Source of the DNA: an uncultured Phascolarctobacterium sp.
GTDB taxonomy: Bacteria > Bacillota > Negativicutes > Acidaminococcales > Acidaminococcaceae
Direction of reading: 5' to 3'
Assembly: GCA_949288065.1 (NCBI GenBank)
Contig: CASEIL010000016.1
Location: forward strand, 1-64,000
Length of the DNA stretch: 64,000 nucleotides
The stretch's first letter is position 1, and each line of letters starts with the position of its first letter. A program made the position numbers and the translations under genes. The notes below the pieces were generated by a model. That model saw only the letters and a program-made list of their open reading frames with translations, did no database searches and was not told the origin of the DNA. Below, one piece after another: positions 9,198 through 16,359 of the stretch.

Positions 9198-10115
9198 ATG
9201 AAAACAAAAGTAAAGGTTATCGTGCCGGCAACCTCGGCCAACTGCGGCCCGGGGTTTGACGTTTTAGGCGCGGCATGCAATTTATACAACGAATTTACAT
9301 ACGAGCTGACCAAACGCGGTTTTGAGCTGGAGGTTAAGGGAGAGGGCTGCGAGCGCTTGCAGGCCAGCGGCAAAAATTTGGCGTTTTCGTCCTTCTTCCG
9401 TTTGTGGAACGAGCTGACGGACCGCCGCTGCACGGGGCTTAAGGTTACCATGCACAACCGCATTCCGCTCTCGCGCGGATTGGGCAGCAGCAGCACGGCC
9501 ATTGTGGCGGGGCTGATGGCGGCTAACTTTTTAACCGGCAGCACGCTTACCAAGGAGCAGCTTGTGGATTACGCCACGGAAATTGAAGGGCACCCGGATA
9601 ACGTGGCGCCTGCGCTTTTGGGCGGATTTACCGTCAGCTACATGGCTTATGGCAAGGCTAACAGCCTGCGCTTTTTACCGGCGCGCGAGCTGCGCTTTAT
9701 CGCGGCCGTGCCGGAAGAGCCGCTTTCTACCTTTAAGGCGCGTCAGGCGATACCGGAAACCGTCAGCCATAAGGACGCGGTGTTTAACGCCGGGCGCAGC
9801 GCGCTGCTTGTGGGCGCACTTTTAACCGGCGAATACAAATACCTGCCCGACGCCATGGAGGACAGGCTGCACCAGCCATACCGCATGCCGCTTATTAACG
9901 GCACGCAGGCGGTGTTTAAGGCGGCTAAAAATGCCGGCGCTTACGGCGCGATTATCAGCGGCGCAGGCTCTACCTTAATGGCCTATGCCAGCCCCAAGGC
10001 TGATTGCGAGGCTATCGGCCAGGCGATGCAGCAGGCCTTTGCCAAAGCGGGGCAAAAATCGGTTTACCATATTTTAAAATTAGATACCGAAGGTGCAAGA
10101 ACAGTTAATAATTAA
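9198..10115 (+). CDS. thrB: Homoserine kinase
   Basis: ThrB phosphorylates homoserine for threonine synthase. It is a GHMP kinase: the N-terminal PATSANCGPGFDVLGAA block is followed by the ATP motif PLSRGLGSSSTAIVAG near residues 90-105 and a C-terminal ISGAGSTLMAY. Length 305 is usual. ATG 9198 has GGAG upstream, located in the last codons of hom. An in-frame ATG at 9141 lies inside hom and is rejected. thrC is not beside it, so threonine synthase must be encoded elsewhere. Confidence 0.96.
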   Translation: MKTKVKVIVPATSANCGPGFDVLGAACNLYNEFTYELTKRGFELEVKGEGCERLQASGKNLAFSSFFRLWNELTDRRCTGLKVTMHNRIPLSRGLGSSSTAIVAGLMAANFLTGSTLTKEQLVDYATEIEGHPDNVAPALLGGFTVSYMAYGKANSLRFLPARELRFIAAVPEEPLSTFKARQAIPETVSHKDAVFNAGRSALLVGALLTGEYKYLPDAMEDRLHQPYRMPLINGTQAVFKAAKNAGAYGAIISGAGSTLMAYASPKADCEAIGQAMQQAFAKAGQKSVYHILKLDTEGARTVNN

Positions 10116-10118
10116 TGC

Positions 10119-10147
10119 TTGACATTTGCGCTTAAGTTGTTTATAAT
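10119..10147 (+). promoter_or_regulatory. tRNA-Pro promoter
   Basis: Consensus TTGACA (10119-10124), 17-bp spacer, consensus TATAAT (10142-10147), 14 bp before the tRNA. Confidence 0.9.
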
Positions 10148-10160
10148 ATTACTTGTGTTT

Positions 10161-10234
10161 CGGGGCGTGGCTCAGCTTGGTAGAGCGCTTCCTTGGGGTG
10201 GAAGAGGTCGTGGGTTCGAATCCCGCCGCTCCGA
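10161..10234 (+). tRNA. tRNA-Pro (anticodon GGG)
   Basis: Acceptor CGGGGCG/CGCTCCG (one G-U), D stem GCTC/GAGC, anticodon stem CTTCC/GGAAG with loop TTGGGGT (anticodon GGG), and T arm GTGGG-TTCGAAT-CCCGC. CCA is not encoded, unlike the other tRNAs in this window. A terminator follows. Confidence 0.95.
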
Positions 10235-10256
10235 CTCCGACCATTCCGAAACAAAT

Positions 10257-10290
10257 GCCTTTACGGGAAATCCCCGTGAAGGCTTTTTTA
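10257..10290 (+). terminator. Terminator after tRNA-Pro
   Basis: GCCTTTACGGG (10257-10267) pairs with CCCGTGAAGGC (10273-10283) with one G-U, then TTTTTTA. It lies only about 30 bp before the next gene. Confidence 0.88.
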
Positions 10291-10316
10291 TATCCTGTCA
10301 AAAGGGGTGCAAGCTA

Positions 10317-10871
10317 ATGATTCGCAGCGTAAAACTTATTTGTGCCGAGTGCGGCGAAACCTTTGTGCCGCAGGACGGCGTTTTGTATTATAAGGATAAT
10401 TACATTAACAACACGGTGAAGGAGGCCAAATTTATCTGCCCGGCGTGCATACAAAAATGGCACGATAAATGGCAGATTGTAAATGCCGAGTTCCACGAGG
10501 TTGATTATGTAATGACTGTTACCATCGAGCTGGCAGACGGCACCGTTTACGAGGATTTGGACTGCACGCCGATGGACGGCAGCGTGGTGGTGGGCATGGA
10601 TGTTCCGCCCAAGGCGCAGCAAAAACTGTATGAGTTTTACCACGCGTGGGATATGGAGCGCAAGCGCGACGTGCTTAAATACTGCAACTTTAAGGATGAG
10701 TTTATGCGCACCAGCTTTAGCTGCGAAACCTACGGCGGCGAAAAATACGAGGATATTGCCTTCCGCGTAAACATTAAGGGCATTATGGAAACGGCTGTGC
10801 CGGTGCCCGATTATATTTTGAAACAGATTATTGACGCTTACAGCATTTACGAATTGCAGAACAGGGATTAA
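10317..10871 (+). CDS. Zinc-ribbon protein of unknown function
   Basis: The 184-residue protein begins with two CxxC pairs (ICAECGETF near residue 8 and FICPACIQKW near residue 40), together a likely zinc ribbon. The remainder is acidic and soluble. I do not recognise the family. AAAGGGG lies about 10 bases before ATG 10317. The frame is open further upstream through tRNA-Pro, which rules out a longer protein. It precedes prfC by 12 bp and is probably cotranscribed with it. Confidence 0.75.
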   Translation: MIRSVKLICAECGETFVPQDGVLYYKDNYINNTVKEAKFICPACIQKWHDKWQIVNAEFHEVDYVMTVTIELADGTVYEDLDCTPMDGSVVVGMDVPPKAQQKLYEFYHAWDMERKRDVLKYCNFKDEFMRTSFSCETYGGEKYEDIAFRVNIKGIMETAVPVPDYILKQIIDAYSIYELQNRD

Positions 10872-10883
10872 CGGGGGACAACA

Positions 10884-12494
10884 ATGCAGGAATTACTTGA
10901 AAAGATTGAAAAACGACGCACCTTTGCCATTATTTCGCATCCTGACGCCGGTAAAACGACGCTGACGGAAAAACTGCTTTTGTACGGCGGCGCTATTCAT
11001 CTTGCTGGCACGGTTAAGGCGCGCAAGAGCAACCGCCACGCTGTTTCCGACTGGATGGAAATTGAAAAGCAGCGCGGTATTTCCGTTACCAGCTCTGTTT
11101 TGCAGTTTGATTACGAGGGTTACCGTGTAAATATTCTGGATACGCCGGGCCATCAGGATTTCTCCGAGGACACCTACCGCACTTTGATGGCGGCAGACAG
11201 CGCCGTAATGCTGATTGACTGCGCTAAGGGCGTGGAGCCGCAGACGAAAAAACTGTTCTGGGTTTGCCACCGCCGCCGTTTGCCGGTGTTTACCTTTGTC
11301 AACAAGCTGGACCGTTACGGCCGCGACCCGTTTGATTTGATGGATGAAATTGAAAACGTGCTGGGCATCCGCGCGTACCCGATTAACTGGCCTATCGGCA
11401 TCGACGGCAACTACATTGGCGTGTACGACCGCGTTAAAAACCAGATTGAGCTGTTTGAAAACGACAGCAGCCACGGCTCGAAAATTTTAAAATCTACCAC
11501 GGGCAGCCTTGACGACCCGGAAATCCGCGCAGCTATCGGCGAAGATTTGTACAACAAGCTGTGCGAGGATATTGAGCTTTTAGATTTGGCCGGCGACGAG
11601 TTTGACATGGAAAAAGTAAACCGCGGCGAATTAACGCCGATGTTCTTCGGCAGCGCCATGACCAACTTCGGTGTGCGCAGCTTTTTGGAAAAATTCCTGG
11701 AGCTTTCGCCCATGCCGCAGCCGCGCATTTTGCAAAACGGCGATTTGCTCAGCCCGGATAACGAGCTGTTCAGCGCGTTTGTGTTTAAAATTCAGGCTAA
11801 TATGAACCCGGCGCACCGCGACCGCATCGCCTTTATGCGCATTTGCAGCGGCGTGTTTAAAAAGGGCATGACGGTGTACCACAAGCAGAGCGGCAAGCCC
11901 GTTAAGCTGGCGCAGCCGCAGCAGTTCCTCGCGCAGGAGCGCACGATTGTGGAAGAAGCATACCCCGGCGATATTATCGGCTTGTTCGACCCGGGCATTT
12001 TCGGCATCGGCGATTCGTTAAGCGATGAAAAGCTGAAAATTCAGTTTGAGGATTTCCCGGTATTCCCGCCGGAAATTTTTGCCCGCGTGCAGCCTAAGGA
12101 TTCCTTAAAGCGCAAACAGTTTGAAAAGGGCATTGTGCAGCTGGCGCAGGAGGGCGCCATTCAGGTATTCCGCCAGAAGGATTTGGGTATTGAAAGCTTT
12201 ATCGTCGGCGTGGTAGGCTCGCTGCAATTAGAGGTGCTTGAATACCGCCTGCTGAACGAATACAGCGCGCAGCTTTTAATGAACCAGCTTGGTTACAGCG
12301 TTGCCCGCTGGGTATATGCCGAAAACGAACAGGACATTGAAAACCTGAAAGGCCTTGACAACGGCATGCTGGTGTATGATAAAAAAGACCGCCCGGTAAT
12401 ACTTGTTAACAACGAGTGGGCGCTGAACTGGATTTTGAACCGCAACCCGAATTTGCAGTTCTTAACCGTTCCTTCGGACGTGGCAAAAATTTAA
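10884..12494 (+). CDS. prfC: Peptide chain release factor 3
   Basis: RF3 is a translational GTPase that recycles RF1/RF2 after termination. The G domain has HPDAGKTT at 19-26, DTPGHQDFSEDTYRTL and NKLDR. RF3-specific features are the early LLLYGGAIHLAGTVKARK segment and the DWMEIEKQRGISV switch region. Length 536 is usual. GGGGGA precedes ATG 10884. It is followed after 9 bp by tagA. Confidence 0.97.
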   Translation: MQELLEKIEKRRTFAIISHPDAGKTTLTEKLLLYGGAIHLAGTVKARKSNRHAVSDWMEIEKQRGISVTSSVLQFDYEGYRVNILDTPGHQDFSEDTYRTLMAADSAVMLIDCAKGVEPQTKKLFWVCHRRRLPVFTFVNKLDRYGRDPFDLMDEIENVLGIRAYPINWPIGIDGNYIGVYDRVKNQIELFENDSSHGSKILKSTTGSLDDPEIRAAIGEDLYNKLCEDIELLDLAGDEFDMEKVNRGELTPMFFGSAMTNFGVRSFLEKFLELSPMPQPRILQNGDLLSPDNELFSAFVFKIQANMNPAHRDRIAFMRICSGVFKKGMTVYHKQSGKPVKLAQPQQFLAQERTIVEEAYPGDIIGLFDPGIFGIGDSLSDEKLKIQFEDFPVFPPEIFARVQPKDSLKRKQFEKGIVQLAQEGAIQVFRQKDLGIESFIVGVVGSLQLEVLEYRLLNEYSAQLLMNQLGYSVARWVYAENEQDIENLKGLDNGMLVYDKKDRPVILVNNEWALNWILNRNPNLQFLTVPSDVAKI

Positions 12495-12503
12495 AGGTGC
12501 ATT

Positions 12504-13238
12504 ATGGAAAAAATAAAACCGTTTTATGTGCTTGACGTGCCCGTTTACCCGTATACCATGGACGGGGCTGTCAACTTTTTAAATTCGCAGATAAAAAATA
12601 AAAAGCAAACCTTTGTAGTAACCGCTAACGCGGAAATTATTATGATGTGCCAGAAGGACGCAGGCTATAAAAAAATCGTTTGCGGTGAGGCTGATTTGGT
12701 GCTGGCGGACGGCGCGGGCACCGTTTGGGCAGGGCGCAAGCTGGGGCACAACGTGCCGGAGCGCGTGGCAGGCTGCGATTTATTTGTAGAGCTGTGCAAG
12801 CTGGCTGCCAAAAAGGATTACAAGGTTTTCTTCTTCGGCGCAGCGCCGGGTATTGCCGAAGCCGCACGCGATAAGCTCCTTGCCGTCGCCCCGGGGCTTG
12901 TGGTGGCAGGCTGCCGCAACGGCTATTTTAAGGAAGAAGAAAACGCAGAAATTATCGAAGAAATCAATAACAGCGGCGCGGATATGCTGTTTATCGCGCT
13001 GGGCGCGCCGAAGCAGGAAAACTGGCTGGCACGCTTCAGGGCGGAGCTTAAACCGAATGTGCTGATGGGCGTGGGCGGCAGCTTTGACGTTTTGGCAGGC
13101 AAAATGGACCGCGCACCCCTGTGGATGCAGAAGGCATCGCTGGAATGGCTGTTCCGTTTGTACAAGCAGCCCAGCCGCATCGGCAGGATGATGGTGCTGC
13201 CGCAGTTTGTTGTGAAAGTTTTGCAAAGTAAAAAATAA
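12504..13238 (+). CDS. tagA: WecG/TagA/CpsF family glycosyltransferase
   Basis: The 244-residue family GT26 enzyme shows VVTANAEIIMMCQKD, DLVLADGAGTVW with the conserved Asp, and the C-terminal FDVLAGKMDRAPLWMQKASLEWLFRL block. Members transfer ManNAc or ManNAcA to undecaprenyl-linked GlcNAc (TagA in teichoic acid linkage, WecG in enterobacterial common antigen). In a diderm Firmicute a surface glycan or lipopolysaccharide-type substrate is likely. The sugar cannot be told from sequence. It is probably cotranscribed with prfC. Confidence 0.9.
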   Translation: MEKIKPFYVLDVPVYPYTMDGAVNFLNSQIKNKKQTFVVTANAEIIMMCQKDAGYKKIVCGEADLVLADGAGTVWAGRKLGHNVPERVAGCDLFVELCKLAAKKDYKVFFFGAAPGIAEAARDKLLAVAPGLVVAGCRNGYFKEEENAEIIEEINNSGADMLFIALGAPKQENWLARFRAELKPNVLMGVGGSFDVLAGKMDRAPLWMQKASLEWLFRLYKQPSRIGRMMVLPQFVVKVLQSKK

Positions 13239-13253
13239 GTTAAGTTTTTTAGG

Positions 13254-13282
13254 TAGACAAAAACAGTGACCTATACTATAAT
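13254..13282 (+). promoter_or_regulatory. Promoter for psd-pssA-glycosyltransferase operon
   Basis: TAGACA (13254-13259) and TATAAT (13277-13282) with a 17-bp spacer. The -10 box lies in the left arm of the following hairpin. Confidence 0.75.
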
Positions 13283-13321
13283 AATATGATGAACAAATGA
13301 TGTTTGTCATATTATTTTTTT
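13281..13321 (+). terminator. Terminator of prfC-tagA overlapping the psd promoter
   Basis: ATAATATGATGAACA (13281-13295) pairs, with one mismatch and one A-T/G-T alternation, with TGTTTGTCATATTAT (13301-13315), followed by seven T. A transcript started at the psd promoter would lack most of the left arm, so the hairpin should stop only readthrough from tagA. Confidence 0.7.
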
Positions 13322-13345
13322 GCAGTTATATAGAAAGGAGCAGCA

Positions 13346-13975
13346 ATGACGATAGTAAAAGATGGTTACCCGTTCATATTGGGCAGCCTGGCGGTGGCGC
13401 TGGCTGTCTGGTACTGGGCAGGAATCGTTTGGTGCATTCCCTTCCTCGTGCTTACGGCATATTTTGCTTACTTTTTCCGTAACCCGAACCGCGAAACCGA
13501 GCAGGACGGCTCGATTATCTATTCGCCGGCGGACGGCACGGTAATGGCAGTTGAGGATTTTTACGATGAGGAATACCTGAACGAGGACGCCGTAAAAGTT
13601 ACAATTTTCCTTTCTGTTTTTAATGTACATGTTAACCGCAGCCCCGTCAGCGGCGAGATTAAGTATCAGCGTTATACCTGCGGGCAGTTTGTGCCGGCGT
13701 ATGAAAAAAACGCTTCGTTTGAGAACGAACGCCACGCTATTGGCGTGCAGAACGACAATATGCGCGTGCTGATTATTCAGGTGGCGGGCTTACTCGCGCG
13801 CCGCATCGTATCGTGGGTTACGGTTGGGCACAAGCTCAGCCAGGGCGAGTGCTACGGCATGATTAAATTCGGCTCCAGCACAGAGCTGGTGCTGCCTAAA
13901 AATGTAGAAATTCTTGTTAAAAAAGGAGATGCCGTCACCGGCGGTAAATCCATTATCGGGAGGGTCATGGACTGA
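13346..13975 (+). CDS. psd: Phosphatidylserine decarboxylase (small, pyruvoyl type)
   Basis: The proenzyme removes CO2 from phosphatidylserine to give phosphatidylethanolamine. An N-terminal membrane segment is followed by SPADGTVMAVE, NVHVNRSPVSGEI and the self-cleavage motif FGSSTELVLP near residues 175-184, where cleavage before the first Ser makes the pyruvoyl group. At 209 residues it is the short (type II) form. AAAGGAG precedes ATG 13346. Its stop overlaps the pssA start by one base. Confidence 0.95.
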   Translation: MTIVKDGYPFILGSLAVALAVWYWAGIVWCIPFLVLTAYFAYFFRNPNRETEQDGSIIYSPADGTVMAVEDFYDEEYLNEDAVKVTIFLSVFNVHVNRSPVSGEIKYQRYTCGQFVPAYEKNASFENERHAIGVQNDNMRVLIIQVAGLLARRIVSWVTVGHKLSQGECYGMIKFGSSTELVLPKNVEILVKKGDAVTGGKSIIGRVMD

Positions 13976-14655
13976 TGGAATACCGTCGTATAATTCCTAA
14001 CAGCATCAGCGGCGCAAACCTGATGCTGGGTGTGCTTTCTATTTTTGAATCCGTTGCCGGAAATTTTGATTTGGCTGCTATTTACATTATTCTGGCCGTG
14101 GCCGTTGATGCCTGCGACGGGCGTGCGGCAAGGGCTTTGGGCGTTGCCGGCAAGTTCGGCGTGGAGATGGACTCGCTGTGCGATGTCTGCTCCTTCGGCG
14201 TGGCGCCTGCCGTAATGATGTATTACTATGGCATGACGGATTTTGGCATCTGGGGCCAGCTGATTGCAGGCCTGTTCCCGGTGTGGGGCGCAATGCGCCT
14301 GGCGCGTTTTAACATTAATTCTGATGTTATCCATGGTTATTTTCAAGGCATGCCTATCCCTGGCGGCGCGTGCGTGTTGGCGGCGTTTGTGCTTTCTGGT
14401 TACGATGTGCCGCAAACCTACATTGCCGTGCTGACCTTTGCTGTGGGCTGCATTTTGTACAGCTCCATCCGTTACCCGGATTTTAAAGGCAAGGGCAACC
14501 CGCTGTTTAAGGTGCCTGTTATTATCGGCTTTGCCATTGGCGCGTATATTTTGTACCTGCGCCCGGAAGGCTGGCCGTTTGTAATTATGTTTACCTACAC
14601 AATTATCGGTATTATTAATGCGGTTTATGTTAAACTGCTGCACAAGCAGCAATAG
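13975..14655 (+). CDS. pssA: CDP-diacylglycerol--serine O-phosphatidyltransferase
   Basis: The 226-residue membrane enzyme joins serine to CDP-diacylglycerol. The CDP-alcohol phosphotransferase motif D-G-x2-A-R-x8-G-x3-D-x3-D is seen from DGRAAR to DSLCD at about residues 47-70. Several membrane segments follow. It overlaps psd by one base (TGATG), so the two steps to phosphatidylethanolamine are translationally coupled. This lipid is typical of bacteria with an outer membrane. Confidence 0.96.
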   Translation: MEYRRIIPNSISGANLMLGVLSIFESVAGNFDLAAIYIILAVAVDACDGRAARALGVAGKFGVEMDSLCDVCSFGVAPAVMMYYYGMTDFGIWGQLIAGLFPVWGAMRLARFNINSDVIHGYFQGMPIPGGACVLAAFVLSGYDVPQTYIAVLTFAVGCILYSSIRYPDFKGKGNPLFKVPVIIGFAIGAYILYLRPEGWPFVIMFTYTIIGIINAVYVKLLHKQQ

Positions 14656-14675
14656 GTGTAAAGCGAGGAGCTTTT

Positions 14676-15956
14676 ATGACAACGTATTTTGATATAATAA
14701 TGATTCCTCTCCAGCTGTTAATCGTATTTTTTACCATTTATTATTTTACGCTTTCCTTTTTCGGGCTGGTGTACCGCAAAAAGTATAAAAAGGTTTACGA
14801 AGAAAAGCACACCTTTGCCATGGTTGTGTGCGCGCATAACGAGGAACGTGTTATCGGCGCGCTGGTAGAAAACCTGCACCTTTTAAATTATTCGGATAAA
14901 CTTTATGATATTTTTGTTGTTGCCGATAACTGCACGGATAAAACGGCAGAAGTAGCCCGCAAGGCCGGTGCGCAGGTGCACGAGCGCTTTAACGACACCG
15001 AAAAGGGCAAGGGCTTTGCCATGGACTGGATGTTTAACCGCCTGTTTAAAATGGAACGCCAGTATGATGCTGTGTGCGTGTTTGACGCCGATAACCTTGT
15101 ACACCCGGACTTTTTAAAAGAGATGAACAGCCGTCTTTGCAATGGCGAGCGTTTAATTCAGGGTTACCTTGATTCCAAAAACCCGAACGATACCTGGATT
15201 TCCGGAACTTTTTCCATTGCGTTCTGGGTTATTAACCACGTTTACCATCTGGCAAAATACAACATCGGCCTTTCCAGCTGCCTCGGCGGTACGGGCATGT
15301 GCATTTCTACCGATATTTTAAAACGCTATGGCTGGGGCGCAACCTGCCTTACGGAAGATATGGAATTTACCATGAAGGCCATTATGGAAGGCATCCCCAC
15401 AACGTGGGCGCACGATGCCATTGTGTACGACGAAAAGCCGCTGACCTTTAAGCAGTCGTGGAATCAGCGTAAGCGCTGGGCACAGGGACAGTTTGACGTC
15501 GGCAGCCGTTACATTGGCAAGCTGTTTAAAAAAGGCATTAAAGAGCGCAACCCCATTATGCTGGACGGCATTTTGCATTTGTTCCAGCCGTACTTTTTGC
15601 TGCTTTCAACATTCTATGTAATTTGCAGCTATATTTATATGTACTATCCGTTCTACACCAACGTGCTGTATTCCATTTTGCCGGTAGAGGTGTGGACACT
15701 GATTGGTATCGGGCAGTATGTGTTCCCGGTAATTGTTTTGTGGAAAATCCGCGCATCGTTTAAATCGTGGCTGTATTTACTGCTGTACCCGCTGTTTATT
15801 TACAGCTGGATTCCTATCGCCTTTGTGGGCTTCCTGCACAGGCACGAACACGAATGGAGCCATACCCTGCATACCCGCAACATTAAGTTTGACGAGGTTT
15901 TAATCCCCAAAAACGCAGAATTCGGTCCCAAACAGGTGGTATTCCCAAAAAAGTAG
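14676..15956 (+). CDS. Processive family 2 glycosyltransferase, membrane-bound
   Basis: The 426-residue protein has an N-terminal membrane segment, a cytoplasmic GT-A domain (about 45-290) and several C-terminal membrane segments. Family 2 motifs are FDADN (DxD), TEDME (catalytic acidic group) and QRKRWAQGQ (the QxxRW motif of processive enzymes such as cellulose, poly-GlcNAc or hyaluronan synthases). Substrate and product are unknown. It lies 20 bp after pssA with GCGAGGAG upstream, probably in the same operon. Two terminators follow. Confidence 0.9.
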   Translation: MTTYFDIIMIPLQLLIVFFTIYYFTLSFFGLVYRKKYKKVYEEKHTFAMVVCAHNEERVIGALVENLHLLNYSDKLYDIFVVADNCTDKTAEVARKAGAQVHERFNDTEKGKGFAMDWMFNRLFKMERQYDAVCVFDADNLVHPDFLKEMNSRLCNGERLIQGYLDSKNPNDTWISGTFSIAFWVINHVYHLAKYNIGLSSCLGGTGMCISTDILKRYGWGATCLTEDMEFTMKAIMEGIPTTWAHDAIVYDEKPLTFKQSWNQRKRWAQGQFDVGSRYIGKLFKKGIKERNPIMLDGILHLFQPYFLLLSTFYVICSYIYMYYPFYTNVLYSILPVEVWTLIGIGQYVFPVIVLWKIRASFKSWLYLLLYPLFIYSWIPIAFVGFLHRHEHEWSHTLHTRNIKFDEVLIPKNAEFGPKQVVFPKK

Positions 15957-16007
15957 TTACGCCGCCCCGCGGCGATGAAAAAAAGAATAAGGGGTAAAAA
16001 TAAACAG

Positions 16008-16047
16008 GCCATCACGCTTTTAATGAGTGTGATGGCTTATTTTTTTG
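16008..16047 (+). terminator. Terminator after the glycosyltransferase
   Basis: GCCATCAC (16008-16015) pairs with GTGATGGC (16029-16036), followed by TTATTTTTTT. Confidence 0.85.
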
Positions 16048-16090
16048 TTTAGCGGTCTTTATTTTGTCCGCTTTATTGACGAAACGCCTT

Positions 16091-16129
16091 GCCGAAGTGC
16101 AAATTTTTTCTTTGCACTTCGGCTTTTTT
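16091..16129 (+). terminator. Second, perfect terminator in the spacer
   Basis: A 13-bp perfect stem, GCCGAAGTGCAAA (16091-16103) with TTTGCACTTCGGC (16111-16123), then TTTTTTAT. It is 45 bp after the first terminator and has no gene of its own before it. Confidence 0.88.
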
Positions 16130-16154
16130 ATACCTTAATAACGAGGCGCAAAAA

Positions 16155-16270
16155 GCCGCAAGCCGCTCCTGGTGCGGCTGGAGCGGCACTGCGGCGCCGG
16201 AACATCTCCCGCCCATAGTAAAGTCCGCTTGCGCTAGCGTGCGGACTTTTGCTTGCGGGGGGGGAGATGG
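16155..16270 (+). other. GC-rich stem-loop cluster before autotransporter 1
   Basis: Three nested or adjacent stems can be drawn. GCCGC-AA-GCCGCTCC (16155-16169) pairs with GGAGCGGC-ACT-GCGGC (16180-16195). CATCTCCCGC (16203-16212) pairs with the G-rich run ending GGAGATG (16254-16268). Inside the latter, AAAGTCCGC (16220-16228) pairs with GCGGACTTT (16241-16249). No open frame of note is present. The region could be an RNA, a terminator cluster or a remnant. Confidence 0.45.
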
Positions 16271-16281
16271 TTTGATATAAT
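16253..16281 (+). promoter_or_regulatory. Autotransporter 1 promoter
   Basis: TTGCGG (16253-16258), 17-bp G-rich spacer, TATAAT (16276-16281). The same TTGCG-R-GGGGG layout with TGATATAAT recurs before autotransporter 2 (61493-61520). Confidence 0.6.
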
Positions 16282-16299
16282 ATCAGTGGATATAGTAAA

Positions 16300-16335
16300 G
16301 CATAGTGCGGCATTAAACAAAATGCCGCACTATGC
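16300..16335 (+). other. Perfect 15-bp hairpin in the autotransporter 1 leader
   Basis: GCATAGTGCGGCATT (16300-16314) and AATGCCGCACTATGC (16321-16335) are perfect inverted copies around a 6-nt loop, between the promoter and the ribosome site. There is no T-run, so it is not a terminator. mRNA protection or control of expression is possible. Confidence 0.75.
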
Positions 16336-16359
16336 ATAGAACTGGAAGGGGTAATGTAA

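Noticed and set aside
10119-10316. N-terminal extension of the 10317 zinc-ribbon protein
   Set aside because: The extra frame runs through the tRNA-Pro gene and its terminator, so it cannot be coding; ATG 10317 has its own ribosome site.
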